Below, piece after piece: positions 51,897 through 60,915 of a stretch of DNA of 64,000 bases. Location: assembly GCA_965222725.1 (NCBI GenBank), contig OZ244969.1, forward strand, positions 5,890,001-5,954,000, given 5' to 3'. The first letter of the stretch is position 1. The number at the start of each line of letters is the position of its first letter. A model generated the notes under the pieces. It saw only the letters and a program-made list of their open reading frames with translations. It searched no databases and was not told the origin of the DNA. The stretch comes from GCA-2748575 sp965222725. Lineage in GTDB: Bacteria; Pseudomonadota; Gammaproteobacteria; Pseudomonadales; Ketobacteraceae. The position numbers were made by a program, and so were the translations under genes.

Positions 51897-53013
51897 CGTA
51901 CTGATCCAGATGATAATCAGCGTTACCGAACAAGGCATCAATCGCTGTCAGGCGTTTGAAGTAATAGCCCACATCCAGCTCGTCGGTCATACCCATACCG
52001 CCATGGATCTGCACCGCTTCCTGGCCAATCTTGCGTCCGGCCTGCCCCACCCAGGCTTTAAATCCGGAAACCGTCTGGCGGGCTGCTTCACCCCCTTCCT
52101 GAAATTTAATCGCGGCCAGCAGCATGAGTGACTGGGACTGCTCATGGAGAATAAACATATTCACCATACGGTGCTGTAACGCCTGAAACTTACCAAGCGG
52201 CAAGCCAAACTGCTTGCGGGTTTTGGTGTACTCCACGGTGGTTTTATACAGCTTTTCCATAATGCCCACCGCTTCGGCGCACACGGCGAAGGTTGCCATG
52301 GTATCGCAGTGCTGCAGCGCTTCATAAGCGGCGCTGCCTTCCGCCAGCTTATTGGCCGCGGGCACAGTCACCTTGTTAAAACGAATATTGGCGGCCCGGG
52401 AATTTTCCACGGTTTTAAAGGGCGTCAGCTCTACCCCGTCACTGGCGGCATCCACCACAAACAAGGCAATACCTTCCGGGTCGGTCGCATCGCCACTCAC
52501 CCGGGCACTCACAATCAACTGACCCGCGTGTTGCCCCTGCAACACAAACTGCTTGCTGCCGTTAAGAACAAAACTGTCGCCCTGCGCGGTTGCCGTGGTG
52601 GTGACATGGGCAGTATCAAAGCGCTGGCCCGGTTCCCAGTGTGCCACGGAGCACAGCAGCTCTCCCTGAATAATGGCGTTAAGGTATCGGGTTTTCTGGG
52701 CGTCTGAACCCAGCTTTTCCAGCAGCTGACCGGACATGAGTACCGTAGACAGCCAGGGCTCCAGCACCAGGGCTTTACCAAAGGCTTCCATCATGATCAT
52801 GGTTTCCACCGGGCCGCCGTTCAGGCCGCCCTGCTCTTCGGCAAAGGGAATGGCCAGCCAGCCCAGCTCGGCAAAGGTGTTCCAGTGCTTTTCACTGAAG
52901 CCCTTGTCGCTGTCCGCCACTTTACGGCGAGATTCAAAATCGTATTCCTGCTGAATAAATTTATCGACACTGTCTTTCAGCAGACGCTGTTCGTCGTTGT
53001 AGGTTAAATTCAT
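51880..53013 (-). CDS. Acyl-CoA dehydrogenase family protein, smaller subunit type
   Basis: 377 aa from the ATG at 53013 (MNLTYNDEQRLLKDSVDKF); the frame is open a further 12 codons. Three-domain ACAD fold: LGWLAIPFAEEQGGLNGG, the middle beta domain around SVAHWEPGQRFDTAHVTT, and the C-terminal helical AVQIHGGMGMTDELDVGYYFKRL. The end IDALFGNADYHLDQYA is typical of small partners in alpha2beta2 ACADs such as PimD-like proteins, which lack the usual catalytic Glu there. It directly follows the second ACAD gene (10-bp gap), so a heteromer is likely. Confidence 0.92.
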   Translation of the reverse strand: MNLTYNDEQRLLKDSVDKFIQQEYDFESRRKVADSDKGFSEKHWNTFAELGWLAIPFAEEQGGLNGGPVETMIMMEAFGKALVLEPWLSTVLMSGQLLEKLGSDAQKTRYLNAIIQGELLCSVAHWEPGQRFDTAHVTTTATAQGDSFVLNGSKQFVLQGQHAGQLIVSARVSGDATDPEGIALFVVDAASDGVELTPFKTVENSRAANIRFNKVTVPAANKLAEGSAAYEALQHCDTMATFAVCAEAVGIMEKLYKTTVEYTKTRKQFGLPLGKFQALQHRMVNMFILHEQSQSLMLLAAIKFQEGGEAARQTVSGFKAWVGQAGRKIGQEAVQIHGGMGMTDELDVGYYFKRLTAIDALFGNADYHLDQYAKALS

Positions 53014-53023
53014 GTGCTGCCCC

Positions 53024-54229
53024 CTATAGCCCCAAAACCATTTTCGCAATAATGCCGCGCTGTACTTCGCTGGATCCGCCGTAGATAGTGGTGGCCCGGG
53101 TGTTCAGATAACGGGGCATGGCGGTCAGCGCATATTCAGGTCCAATCACCTCTGCACCACTGCCCACTTCCAGGGCTTCCGGCTGCAATACCAGGCCGTG
53201 TAAACCCACGGCTTCAATGGCCAGCTCGGTCACTTTCTGGCTGATTTCCGTGCCCAGGATTTTGGTCATGGAGGCGGCCGGGCCAGGATTCTGGCCAGCC
53301 CCCAGGGCGGCCTTGATCCGGTTTTCTGTTAAGTCCAGCGACTGGATTTCAATCTCGACCGCAGCAATTTTGCGGCGGAATGCGGGATCATCCAGCAGGC
53401 GTCCGCCACCGGTGGCCGGCTCTTCTGCCGCCATGGCCTTGACCTTGTTCAGCTGAAAGTGCAGCCCGGGGGCATATTCCACACCGCCGCGCTCAAACTC
53501 CAGCAGGTACTTGGCCACGGTCCAGCCCTTGTTTTCCTCGCCGATGCGATTGGCTTTGGGTACCCGCACGTTATCGAAAAATACGGTGTTCTGCTCACGC
53601 ACCATGTCCAGGCCGATAATGGGCTCTACGGTAATGCCAGGGGTGTTCATGTCCACCAGCAAAAAGGTAATACCCTGCTGGGGCTTGGCATCCTTGCTGG
53701 TTCTTACCAGCATAAAGATCTTGTTGGCGTAATGGGCGTAGGTGGTCCAGATCTTGGTGCCGTTAATGATGTAATCGTCGCCGTCGGATTCGGCAAAGGT
53801 CTGCAGTGATGCCAGATCGGAACCGGCGTTGGGTTCGGAGTAACCCTGGCACCAGTAATCCTCACCGGAAAGAATCCGCGGCAGGTAGTAATCTTTCTGC
53901 TCCTGTGTGCCGTAGCCGATGATGCAGGGGCCACACATCTGCAGGCCCATGGGAATCAACAGCGGAGTTTCCGCTTTCAGGCACTCTTCCGCAAAAATGG
54001 AACGCTCAACAATATCCCAGCCGGTGCCCCCGTATTCCACCGGCCAATGGGGCGCTACCCAGCCTTTTTCGTAAAGGATCTTCTGCCAGGCCATGGCAAC
54101 GTCGGAATCGGAAAACACGCTGGTGGTCAAACGGCCGGCTTCACGAATTTCCGGTGTCAGGCTTTCTTCCAGAAAGGTACGCACCTCCTCCCGGAAATCC
54201 TGATACTTTTTACTGATGCTTAAATCCAT
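53024..54229 (-). CDS. Acyl-CoA dehydrogenase family protein, larger subunit type
   Basis: 401 aa. N-terminal PHWPVEYGGTGWDIVERSIFAEE, FAD/acyl-binding GYSEPNAGSDLASLQT and DYIINGTKIWTTYAHYANKIFMLVRT, and C-terminal TIYGGSSEVQRGIIAKMVLG are ACAD landmarks. The Gly in IYGG, where medium-chain enzymes have the catalytic Glu (YEG), indicates the branch with the base on another helix. It probably pairs with the next gene as in PimC/PimD or steroid-type FadE pairs. The acyl substrate is unknown. Confidence 0.92.
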   Translation of the reverse strand: MDLSISKKYQDFREEVRTFLEESLTPEIREAGRLTTSVFSDSDVAMAWQKILYEKGWVAPHWPVEYGGTGWDIVERSIFAEECLKAETPLLIPMGLQMCGPCIIGYGTQEQKDYYLPRILSGEDYWCQGYSEPNAGSDLASLQTFAESDGDDYIINGTKIWTTYAHYANKIFMLVRTSKDAKPQQGITFLLVDMNTPGITVEPIIGLDMVREQNTVFFDNVRVPKANRIGEENKGWTVAKYLLEFERGGVEYAPGLHFQLNKVKAMAAEEPATGGGRLLDDPAFRRKIAAVEIEIQSLDLTENRIKAALGAGQNPGPAASMTKILGTEISQKVTELAIEAVGLHGLVLQPEALEVGSGAEVIGPEYALTAMPRYLNTRATTIYGGSSEVQRGIIAKMVLGL

Positions 54230-54316
54230 GATGTTCCTCTGAGTCTTTTAATCCTGTTATCCAGGCAAATACCATTAGGCGTGACCGACCGGCCACGGCA
54301 AAAAACAGAGGATACA

Positions 54317-54348
54317 AAAAAAGGGCCCTGGTAACAGTGGCCCTTTCG
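54317..54348 (-). terminator. Terminator of the TPR protein gene
   Basis: AAAGGGCC and GGCCCTTT pair over 8 bp, followed on the minus strand by a T-run of seven. It lies 55 bp after the stop at 54403. Confidence 0.85.
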
Positions 54349-54402
54349 TTGAGGTTAATTGATTGTTCAGGTCAGCTAACGATTGCGCCCCGGTAACGGC
54401 CT

Positions 54403-55260
54403 TCAGCCCCGTTGCAGGGCCTTTAACAGCCGGGTCAGGGCCTTGGAGATCTCCTCGGCACCTTCTTCATCCTTGGCGATCTTGATCCACTCTTTTTGAT
54501 TGAGCGGGTGCTTGATGGTGCAGCTGTCGGCTTCCTTGCTGCAGCGGTATTCGATATTGGGATCGATACCAAACGCATTGAGGCGGGAAACACTCAGCTC
54601 AGACAGCGGCCCGCCACCATCACGGCTGACATCGCGGCGGGTCAGCACCAGCTCGCGGTTTTTGGTGAGCGCCAGTTTGAAATCAATATAGTCGTTACGC
54701 TCGGTGTTTTTGATCTTGCCTTCCACATAACGGTAGGACTTGAGCAGGCTGTTCACGTGGGTCACCAGTGACTGGGTCAGACTGGGATCCAGATACAGAT
54801 CCGCCACCTTGCGGTCGTACTTCACGCCCTGTTTTTCTGCCAGCTGAATGGCTGCCGCTTTGGATGCTTCCGTGGGTTCCTCCTGAGGCTCCGGGCGGCT
54901 TGCCAGGGTTTCTTCCAGCTCGGTAATCATTTTCAGGGATTCCTGATAGGCCTCGCCTTCCTTGCCGGCCATTTCCACGTACTTTTCAAAATGGGATTTG
55001 GCCTGTTCCCAGGCATCGGACTCGTAATAAACCTGCCCGTACAACAGGTAGTATTCGGCGGGTGGCTCCACATTCAGAGGCGAGACTCTTTCCAGATACT
55101 GCCGAGCTGCCGGGTAATCCTGATCCGCCAGTTTTTCCTTGGCGGCCAGTATCAGGCGGTCCACCTCAATTTCCGGTGGCAGGCTGTGAGCAACGGTGGC
55201 AGAAAAAAACAGCATACTGAAAAGAAGATAACGCAGGCTTCGGATTCCCAGTGACATCAT
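54403..55260 (-). CDS. Periplasmic TPR-containing protein of unknown function
   Basis: 285 aa with a signal peptide (LLFSMLFFSATVAHS, to about residue 26). Two or three TPR-like helical pairs follow (LILAAKEKLADQDYPAARQYLERV, YYLLYGQVYYESDAWEQAKSHF). The C-terminal half (about 130-285) is an unrecognised domain containing LDPSLTQSLVTHVNSLLKSYRY and two cysteines (CSKEADSC), probably disulfide bonded. It lies alone with its own terminator, downstream of the composite repeat element. Confidence 0.8.
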   Translation of the reverse strand: MMSLGIRSLRYLLFSMLFFSATVAHSLPPEIEVDRLILAAKEKLADQDYPAARQYLERVSPLNVEPPAEYYLLYGQVYYESDAWEQAKSHFEKYVEMAGKEGEAYQESLKMITELEETLASRPEPQEEPTEASKAAAIQLAEKQGVKYDRKVADLYLDPSLTQSLVTHVNSLLKSYRYVEGKIKNTERNDYIDFKLALTKNRELVLTRRDVSRDGGGPLSELSVSRLNAFGIDPNIEYRCSKEADSCTIKHPLNQKEWIKIAKDEEGAEEISKALTRLLKALQRG

Positions 55261-55327
55261 AAACTTACCTCATGGAATACTTGCCAAAGCCGGACATGCA
55301 GGCACAGCTTCAGACTGTTGTTATTAC

Positions 55328-55593
55328 GGGCCCGTTAACACTATTTGAGCCATCGTTGCCGGAAGCCATTTTTTCGCTCTGCAAGGCGGAAAGAGCGCCG
55401 TGTAGTTATTCTACATCAGCGATTGACAACGCAGCAGAGCGGGAAAATGGATCCGGCCCTGCGGGTTGAGCCTAAAATACCCCCATACCGCGTTGCTCGT
55501 CGCTTATTTGGAATGACCAAACTGCGCTCCTCTCGCCTTGTCTGGCGCTATTTTAGGCACAACAACGACGGCTCAAATAGTGTTAACGGGCCC
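55328..55593. mobile_element. MITE-like composite element with 31-bp terminal inverted repeats
   Basis: 266 bp bounded by inverted arms at 55328-55358 and 55563-55593 that match at 30 of 31 bases and begin GGGCCCGTTAACACTATTTG. Inside are two hairpin sub-elements. Sub-element A (55358-55457) has imperfect ends around CCGGA...CCATTTT and GCTCTGC, with a central TGTAG/CTACA. Sub-element B (55470-55558) has perfect 10-bp ends GCCTAAAATA and TATTTTAGGC. It has no transposase. Elements like sub-element B recur in many gammaproteobacterial intergenic regions (recalled, unchecked). Confidence 0.8.
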
Positions 55594-55619
55594 TGAGAAA
55601 AAGCATAACACAAGGTTTA

Positions 55620-55645
55620 GCGGCGCTAAAACAGGCTTTAGCGCC
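55620..55645 (-). terminator. Hairpin after the PilZ gene
   Basis: GGCGCTAAA and TTTAGCGCC pair around CAGGC-like loop sequence, about 25 bp past the PilZ stop. A clear T-run is lacking. Confidence 0.4.
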
Positions 55646-55669
55646 GAATGAGACCTGATCAGGGATTCG

Positions 55670-56050
55670 CTAGCGTCCGGACTGGTCCGCGCCGTCGGTG
55701 GTAAAACGAAAGTAGTTGCTTAACCCATCCACCAGGTTAAGAAGGGACTCAGGGGCTTCCACGATTTTGAAACCGGTATCAAAACAGTCCGGGCTCACAT
55801 CGGGCCGGCACCAGCAGCTGAGCGCATCAAAATCGATATTGCGTTCACCCTGGATTTCCCGGGGCAACTTGATACGAAACTGAAACACGCTATGGGTTAA
55901 CAGTGGAATATGACTCACCAGGCGCAAACCCTCGGTAGAGATATTCACTATATAGCCGATGGGCTTACCTGTTTTGCGGTTGTACACCTTCAGGTAGTAG
56001 CTCAGATGGTGGCGTTTTATCGTACGTTTTTCTTTGATTTTCTTTTCCAT
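55670..56050 (-). CDS. PilZ-domain protein (c-di-GMP binding)
   Basis: 126 aa. The two parts of the c-di-GMP site are visible: RxxxR at R9-R13 (KRTIKR) and NxSxxG in NISTEGL about 25 residues on. The rest fits a single PilZ barrel (FQFRIKLPREIQGERNIDFDALSCWCR, then DTGFKIVEAPESLL). A stand-alone PilZ protein likely relays c-di-GMP levels to motility or matrix production. The curli operon lies 3.7 kb away, but a link is only inference. Confidence 0.88.
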   Translation of the reverse strand: MEKKIKEKRTIKRHHLSYYLKVYNRKTGKPIGYIVNISTEGLRLVSHIPLLTHSVFQFRIKLPREIQGERNIDFDALSCWCRPDVSPDCFDTGFKIVEAPESLLNLVDGLSNYFRFTTDGADQSGR

Positions 56051-56292
56051 TCCAGTCAGGTTAGCCGGTCAATTTTGTCGGAGTCTTTGCTTTAGTTTAG
56101 ACGCTGTTACGCAGTAGACAACGTTCCCGGTTCACCTGATTTAAAGATTTTGTGAACCCAATTTGCTTAGGAGACTCCAACATTGGGTAAATTGTTGGTT
56201 TTTTCTTCGATTACAAAAACTTAGGGTAGTTAATACTGGCAGCTTTTGGCAAGTTCGCTAAGATTAGATTCAGGTTTACCAGGGTTGTTATC

Positions 56293-58443
56293 ATGTTGCG
56301 AAATTGGCGCTTACAGTATGTGGTTTTTTTATGCGCAGCCCTTGGCATTGGCCATACCTTTGCGTTTGATAACGCCCATCTTCAGGAAACCCGTTTCGAA
56401 GCGCAACGGGACATGTACCGCAAGGCCATGGTGCTGCTGGAAAGCGGCCGGGTATCGGCTTTCAAGCAACAGGCCGACAAACTCAGGGACTACCCGCTTT
56501 ACCCCTACCTTGAATACTATTTTATTCTTCGCTACATCAGCACCGTGCCTGATGAGGAAATTCGTTCGTTCATGACCGAGTTCCGGGATACGCCGCTGGC
56601 GGATCGCCTGGATTATCACTGGAAAAAATCCATGGTGCGGCGCAAACAATGGGGCGAATTCCTGTCCCATTACCAGCCCGGCGAAAGCAGCACCACGCTG
56701 GATTGTTACTACTACTGGGCGCAACTCAAACAGGGTAACAAAGACGAAGCCTTTGCCGGTGCCGCCCGGCTCTGGAACGTGGGCAAATCCCAGGTAAAAG
56801 CCTGCGATCCGCTATTTAACGTGTGGCGCAAGAGCGATGCCTTTACGGCGGACATTGCCTGGGAACGTACCAAAAAAGCCATGGCGAACCGCAAGCTGCA
56901 GCTTACCCGCTATCTGGAACGCTACCTGACGGACGAGCACCGTAAAATTACCCAGGAATGGCGCCGCACCTATCGCAACCCCAACCGGCTGAAGAGCCCG
57001 CAACGCTACACTGCCTATGGCGACGACATGAAACCGGTGGTGATTTCCGGATTCAAGCGCCTGATCCGCAAAGACTACCAGCTGGCCGGCCAGCTGTGGC
57101 CCGATTACGAAAATCAGTTCAATTTTACCGGCGAAGAAAAAGCCGAACTGTTTAATTATTTCGCCCGCAACACCGCCGTTAACTACTATCCCGAGGCCGA
57201 AGCCTGGCTCGATAAAGCCCTGCTCTACCCCGGCCAGCAGGAGCTGGTGGACTACGGTATTCGCCACGCCCTGCGCAGTTATGACTGGCAACGGGTAAAG
57301 CACTGGATTGCCATGCTGTCGCCCGCAGAGCGCGGCAGCGGCCAGTGGCGCTACTGGGAGGCCAAAGCCGAACAGGTTATTGAGGAATACCAGTCACCCC
57401 TGTTGCAGGACAGCGGCTTTCATGTAGGCGACACTGGCCTGCCGGGTGCTTTACTGGACGACTTTGATGTACTCAACATACACCGCGACTTTATCAACGC
57501 CCTGTCCCATTCCGATTATTTTTTCGAGCTGCTACCCAATTACAGTCTGAGCCTGCTGGATAACGGCATGACGCCGCGGGAACTGATGGAGTCTCTTACC
57601 GGCGAGCGCAGCTTTTACGGGTTTATCGCCAGCGAACAGGTGCGCCGCCCGCTGTCGCTGAACAACCGGCAAAGCCAGATTACCGAAGAGCAGCTCGCGA
57701 CCATTCTGCAGCACCCGGGTATTGTCCGCGCCCGCGAACTGTATCTGCTGCAGGAAAACACCTCGGCTCACCGGGAGTGGTATCACGCCATTCAGACCAT
57801 GAGTTCCGATGAACGCGGTGCGGCCGCCCACGTGGCTCACTTATGGGGCTGGCATTTTCAGGCCATTATCGCCGCGGCACGTTCCAATATTCGCGACAAC
57901 CTGGAGCTGCGTTTTCCCAAAGCCTACTATGAAAGCGTGTCCAATTACGCCCAGTCCCGAGGCCTGGCCAGCGACTGGGTTTATTCCCTGATTCGTCAGG
58001 AAAGCGCCTTTTTCCCCCATGCCAAATCCGGTGTGGGTGCATTGGGCATTATGCAGATTATGCCCAGCACCGCCCGGCAGGTATCACGCCAGTCAGGTAT
58101 TCAGCTGAAAAATACCTACCAATTGCTGGATCCCAATCAGAATATCGAAATCGGCACCGCCTATCTGGACCAGTTACTGAACCGCTTTAACGGCAACCTG
58201 GTGCTGGCCACCACTGCCTATAACGCCGGCCCCCATCGTGCTGCCCGCTGGCAGCCGGAAAACCAGCCCATGGACGGCGATATCTGGATTGAAACCATCC
58301 CCATCCACGAAACCCGCAGCTACGTTAAAAACATCTTTACCTACCAGGCCATTTACCGTCATAACCTGGGGCTGGAAGCGCGGCTTTCGGACTCCCTGAA
58401 AGTGATTCAGCCAAAGCAGGACACCTCCATCGCCACCAACTAA
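56293..58443 (+). CDS. slt: Soluble lytic murein transglycosylase
   Basis: 716 aa, longer than E. coli Slt70 (645). It has a signal peptide (YVVFLCAALGIGHTFA), a long alpha-superhelical U-domain and the C-terminal lysozyme-like domain. The catalytic Glu is E570 in IRQESAFFPHAKSGVGALG, followed by IMQIMPSTARQVSR and the C-terminal TTAYNAGPHRAARW. It cleaves the glycan MurNAc-GlcNAc bond with 1,6-anhydro product formation in the periplasm. It is monocistronic. Confidence 0.95.
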   Translation: MLRNWRLQYVVFLCAALGIGHTFAFDNAHLQETRFEAQRDMYRKAMVLLESGRVSAFKQQADKLRDYPLYPYLEYYFILRYISTVPDEEIRSFMTEFRDTPLADRLDYHWKKSMVRRKQWGEFLSHYQPGESSTTLDCYYYWAQLKQGNKDEAFAGAARLWNVGKSQVKACDPLFNVWRKSDAFTADIAWERTKKAMANRKLQLTRYLERYLTDEHRKITQEWRRTYRNPNRLKSPQRYTAYGDDMKPVVISGFKRLIRKDYQLAGQLWPDYENQFNFTGEEKAELFNYFARNTAVNYYPEAEAWLDKALLYPGQQELVDYGIRHALRSYDWQRVKHWIAMLSPAERGSGQWRYWEAKAEQVIEEYQSPLLQDSGFHVGDTGLPGALLDDFDVLNIHRDFINALSHSDYFFELLPNYSLSLLDNGMTPRELMESLTGERSFYGFIASEQVRRPLSLNNRQSQITEEQLATILQHPGIVRARELYLLQENTSAHREWYHAIQTMSSDERGAAAHVAHLWGWHFQAIIAAARSNIRDNLELRFPKAYYESVSNYAQSRGLASDWVYSLIRQESAFFPHAKSGVGALGIMQIMPSTARQVSRQSGIQLKNTYQLLDPNQNIEIGTAYLDQLLNRFNGNLVLATTAYNAGPHRAARWQPENQPMDGDIWIETIPIHETRSYVKNIFTYQAIYRHNLGLEARLSDSLKVIQPKQDTSIATN

Positions 58444-58766
58444 TCGTATGGATTAACAAGCATCCATACCAAAGACTTATAAAAATTCGCCACTAACTCC
58501 CGGTTTATATAAAAAGCACCAACTGGTAAATCCAATCTCCAACAACATTGATGTAATTAAACAGGCATTTGGTAAAAGACCTGTAAAATTACGTAATGTC
58601 TGACAATCCTGCCTGAGAATCTGCAGCCGCAAACCGCTGTAATTCCAGCGTTTTTCAGCTCGCCGTATATCAAATGGCACATTTATAACCAAAGCCCTCC
58701 GATCGACTTTTCCATTAATTCTTTCATACTGGTAACACGTTTTTCCGCAGAAGTAGGCAATCCGCC
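58444..58766. other. Intergenic region between slt and a small unknown gene
   Basis: 323 bp, AT-richer than its neighbours. It contains no frame with coding character, no clear terminator and no repeat that I can see. The promoter of the downstream small gene probably lies in its last 80 bp. Confidence 0.5.
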
Positions 58767-59129
58767 ATGCGCGATCCGATCGAAATGATGAAGCTGTTAA
58801 TCGAACGAGTTAACAACTTCAGCAAGAATAAGAGTCCGATACTGAAAAAGGACCACCGCATTTTGCAGGGCCCCATTGAGGTACTCAGCGATATTGATGG
58901 TTTCAAATCCGCTGAACGCTTTTTTATTCTTGATGAAGAAGAAAAAGAATGGATAGAACTGGATTTTTCCAGCCTGCCGGATTCAGACTATCCGGCATCC
59001 GGAGACATCGCCAGAGTGGAAGGTTTTTATCGTGGTGGCAGTTTTTTTAACAGCGACTGGGACCGGTTGCTGGTACTTAAAATTGATATGATCCAGAAAC
59101 ACTCGCGCACTAACCTGCATTCCAAATAA
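58767..59129 (+). CDS. Hypothetical protein
   Basis: 120 aa, family not recognised. It is acidic in the middle (FFILDEEEKEWIELDFSSLPDSDYP) with aromatic residues (GFYRGGSFFNSDWDRLLVLK) and a basic C-terminus. There is no signal peptide or membrane segment. It has its own good terminator 3 bp past the stop, which supports it as a real gene. Codon use is somewhat AT-richer than in the neighbours. Confidence 0.7.
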   Translation: MRDPIEMMKLLIERVNNFSKNKSPILKKDHRILQGPIEVLSDIDGFKSAERFFILDEEEKEWIELDFSSLPDSDYPASGDIARVEGFYRGGSFFNSDWDRLLVLKIDMIQKHSRTNLHSK

Positions 59130-59131
59130 AA

Positions 59132-59163
59132 AAACCCCGGACTCTTTCGAAGCCGGGGTTTTC
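59132..59163. terminator. Terminator between the hypothetical gene and the serine hydrolase
   Basis: AACCCCGG and CCGGGGTT pair over 8 bp, flanked by an A-run on the left and a T-run on the right, so it can serve both converging genes. Confidence 0.9.
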
Positions 59164-59185
59164 TCTTTTCTGCAAGCTCAAATAA

Positions 59186-60502
59186 TCAGGCAAATACTTT
59201 ACTGAAACGTTTGGAAATTGTACCCAGCAACATGCCCAACCGAGGCAAATGCGTGCCCAGTACCGGGTTACCGGATGTCAGCAATGACACAGAAATCGCC
59301 CGTTGCGGATCCGCCCAGCAGAAATTGTTGGTTAAACCCAGGTGGCCGTAGGCATGAGGGGTGGCAGGGCCGAAAGTGCCCCAACCGCGATCCCCCAGCA
59401 TCATGCCGGCGCTGTAGCGCATGGGCAGCAGCAGGGTTTTGTCGATAGCGGTTTTATTCACTTCACGCACGGCACGCTCAATGGTTACCGGCTGGAAGAT
59501 ACGTTTGCCATCCAGCTCGCCGCCGTTCAGCAGGCACTGGAAAAAGCGCGAGCATTCATCCGGTGTAGCCACCATGTTGCCGGCGGGAATCACCTGATCA
59601 TAAAAGCGGGGATCATTGGACAGCTCTACCGCCTTTTCTAACGGCACACCTAATATGCGCTTCAGGGCATAACCAATAGGGAAAACCAGCGGCAAGCCGG
59701 TAATGTAATTACTGGCTATGGCGGGGTAGTCCTCGCGGGACGCGCCATAGTTAAAATATTTGAAGCCCAGGGGTTCCTGAACATTCTTGCGCATGTATTC
59801 ACGAATGGATTCGCCGGTGATGCGCTCAATCAGCTCACCCAACACATAACCGCCGGTAACAGCATGGTAAGCCATTTCGCGGCCATGCAGGGATTCCGGT
59901 GCCGCTTCAAACAGCAGGCGCTTGATCTCGTCATAGTCGAACAGGGTTTCCGGATGGATTTCGCCGGGAATACGGGAAATACCCGCCCGGTGGGCCAGAA
60001 TCTGGTGAATGGTGATGTTTTCCTTGCCGTTCTGACCGAACTCGGGAATGTAGTAGCTGACCGGATTCAGCAGATTGATTTCGCCCTGCTCTTCCAGCAA
60101 ATGCACCAGCATGGCGGTAATGGCCTTGGAGGCGGAAAACAGGCAGAAAGGCGTATCCGGTGTCACCAGCTGCGGTGCGTCGGTATCACCGGGGCCATTG
60201 CCCTTGGCGTGGCCAATGGAGCGGTTCAGCACCACTTCACCATGGCGGCGAATGCAGATGGACACGGCAGGGTACATACCGGTGCGGTAAAGGCTTCTCA
60301 CCGCTTTCCACACGGCTTCCTTATCGGACTCCTTTACTCCCAGCCAGCTGGGATTAACCTCGTTGTCACCAATAGTGGACACTGCTTCCAGATCCGCAGG
60401 GACCCGGATATTATTTTCCAAACGAACCAGAGGGTTTAAATTCACTTTACTACCTGAAAACAGCTCTTTAACGTCAAAACGTGGCGCCATTAATTCCGCC
60501 AT
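59186..60502 (-). CDS. Beta-lactamase-family serine hydrolase (class C fold)
   Basis: 438 aa from the ATG at 60502, which has GGGGGAA just upstream; the frame is open to 60547. The SxxK nucleophile motif is S123-A-S-K126 (LFSASKAITAML). The class C Tyr motif is in YHAVTGGYVLG, and HLGLTNNFCWAD takes the place of the KTG region. There is no signal peptide, so it is probably cytoplasmic. Members of this EstB-like branch are often esterases or peptidases and not true beta-lactamases. Confidence 0.9.
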   Translation of the reverse strand: MAELMAPRFDVKELFSGSKVNLNPLVRLENNIRVPADLEAVSTIGDNEVNPSWLGVKESDKEAVWKAVRSLYRTGMYPAVSICIRRHGEVVLNRSIGHAKGNGPGDTDAPQLVTPDTPFCLFSASKAITAMLVHLLEEQGEINLLNPVSYYIPEFGQNGKENITIHQILAHRAGISRIPGEIHPETLFDYDEIKRLLFEAAPESLHGREMAYHAVTGGYVLGELIERITGESIREYMRKNVQEPLGFKYFNYGASREDYPAIASNYITGLPLVFPIGYALKRILGVPLEKAVELSNDPRFYDQVIPAGNMVATPDECSRFFQCLLNGGELDGKRIFQPVTIERAVREVNKTAIDKTLLLPMRYSAGMMLGDRGWGTFGPATPHAYGHLGLTNNFCWADPQRAISVSLLTSGNPVLGTHLPRLGMLLGTISKRFSKVFA

Positions 60503-60915
60503 AACTTCCCCCATACTATTGACTATAGCGCATCTTATAAGCGGCAAGCGGCCACGGTATCAAACAGTTACATTTGATTAACTGGTCACGGTTTACCGGG
60601 GCCCTGTTCCTATAGATAATTTTGCAGCGAGGCAGCTTACTTCAGAGATTCAGCTTGTGCCAATGTCGATTCGGACGATTTACTGTGATTTGGCGCTGTT
60701 TCATGCAGACTAATCAAATTTGTCGTGCAGCCACAAAACATTGCCGAGTTAGCACAGCGCCGAATAAGCACAACTCCTGTTAAAACTCATAGTTATTTTC
60801 TCGCCCCATGATTGTACAATGATGCTTCAATTGGGATATCCCATTTAACAAAATGTAACGAAACTACATCTAACGAAATCAGCCAACCACGATACGACGA
60901 AGATAAATTTTAGCC
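60503..60915. other. Divergent intergenic region between serine hydrolase and ABC1 kinase genes
   Basis: 413 bp. Palindromes: CAGTTA-N8-TAACTG (60565-60584), ATTGTACAAT (60811-60820) and TGGGATATCCCA (60832-60843). No gene is seen. The last two flank the likely promoter of the ABC1 gene. Confidence 0.55.

Larger units (their letters stand above)
55261..55669. other. Intergenic region holding a composite inverted-repeat element
   Basis: 409 bp between two minus-strand genes. Most of it (55328-55593) is the repeat element described separately. The flanks have nothing further, apart from GGCGCTAAAACAGGCTTTAGCGCC, a hairpin at about 55620-55645 that may end the PilZ transcript. Confidence 0.75.
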
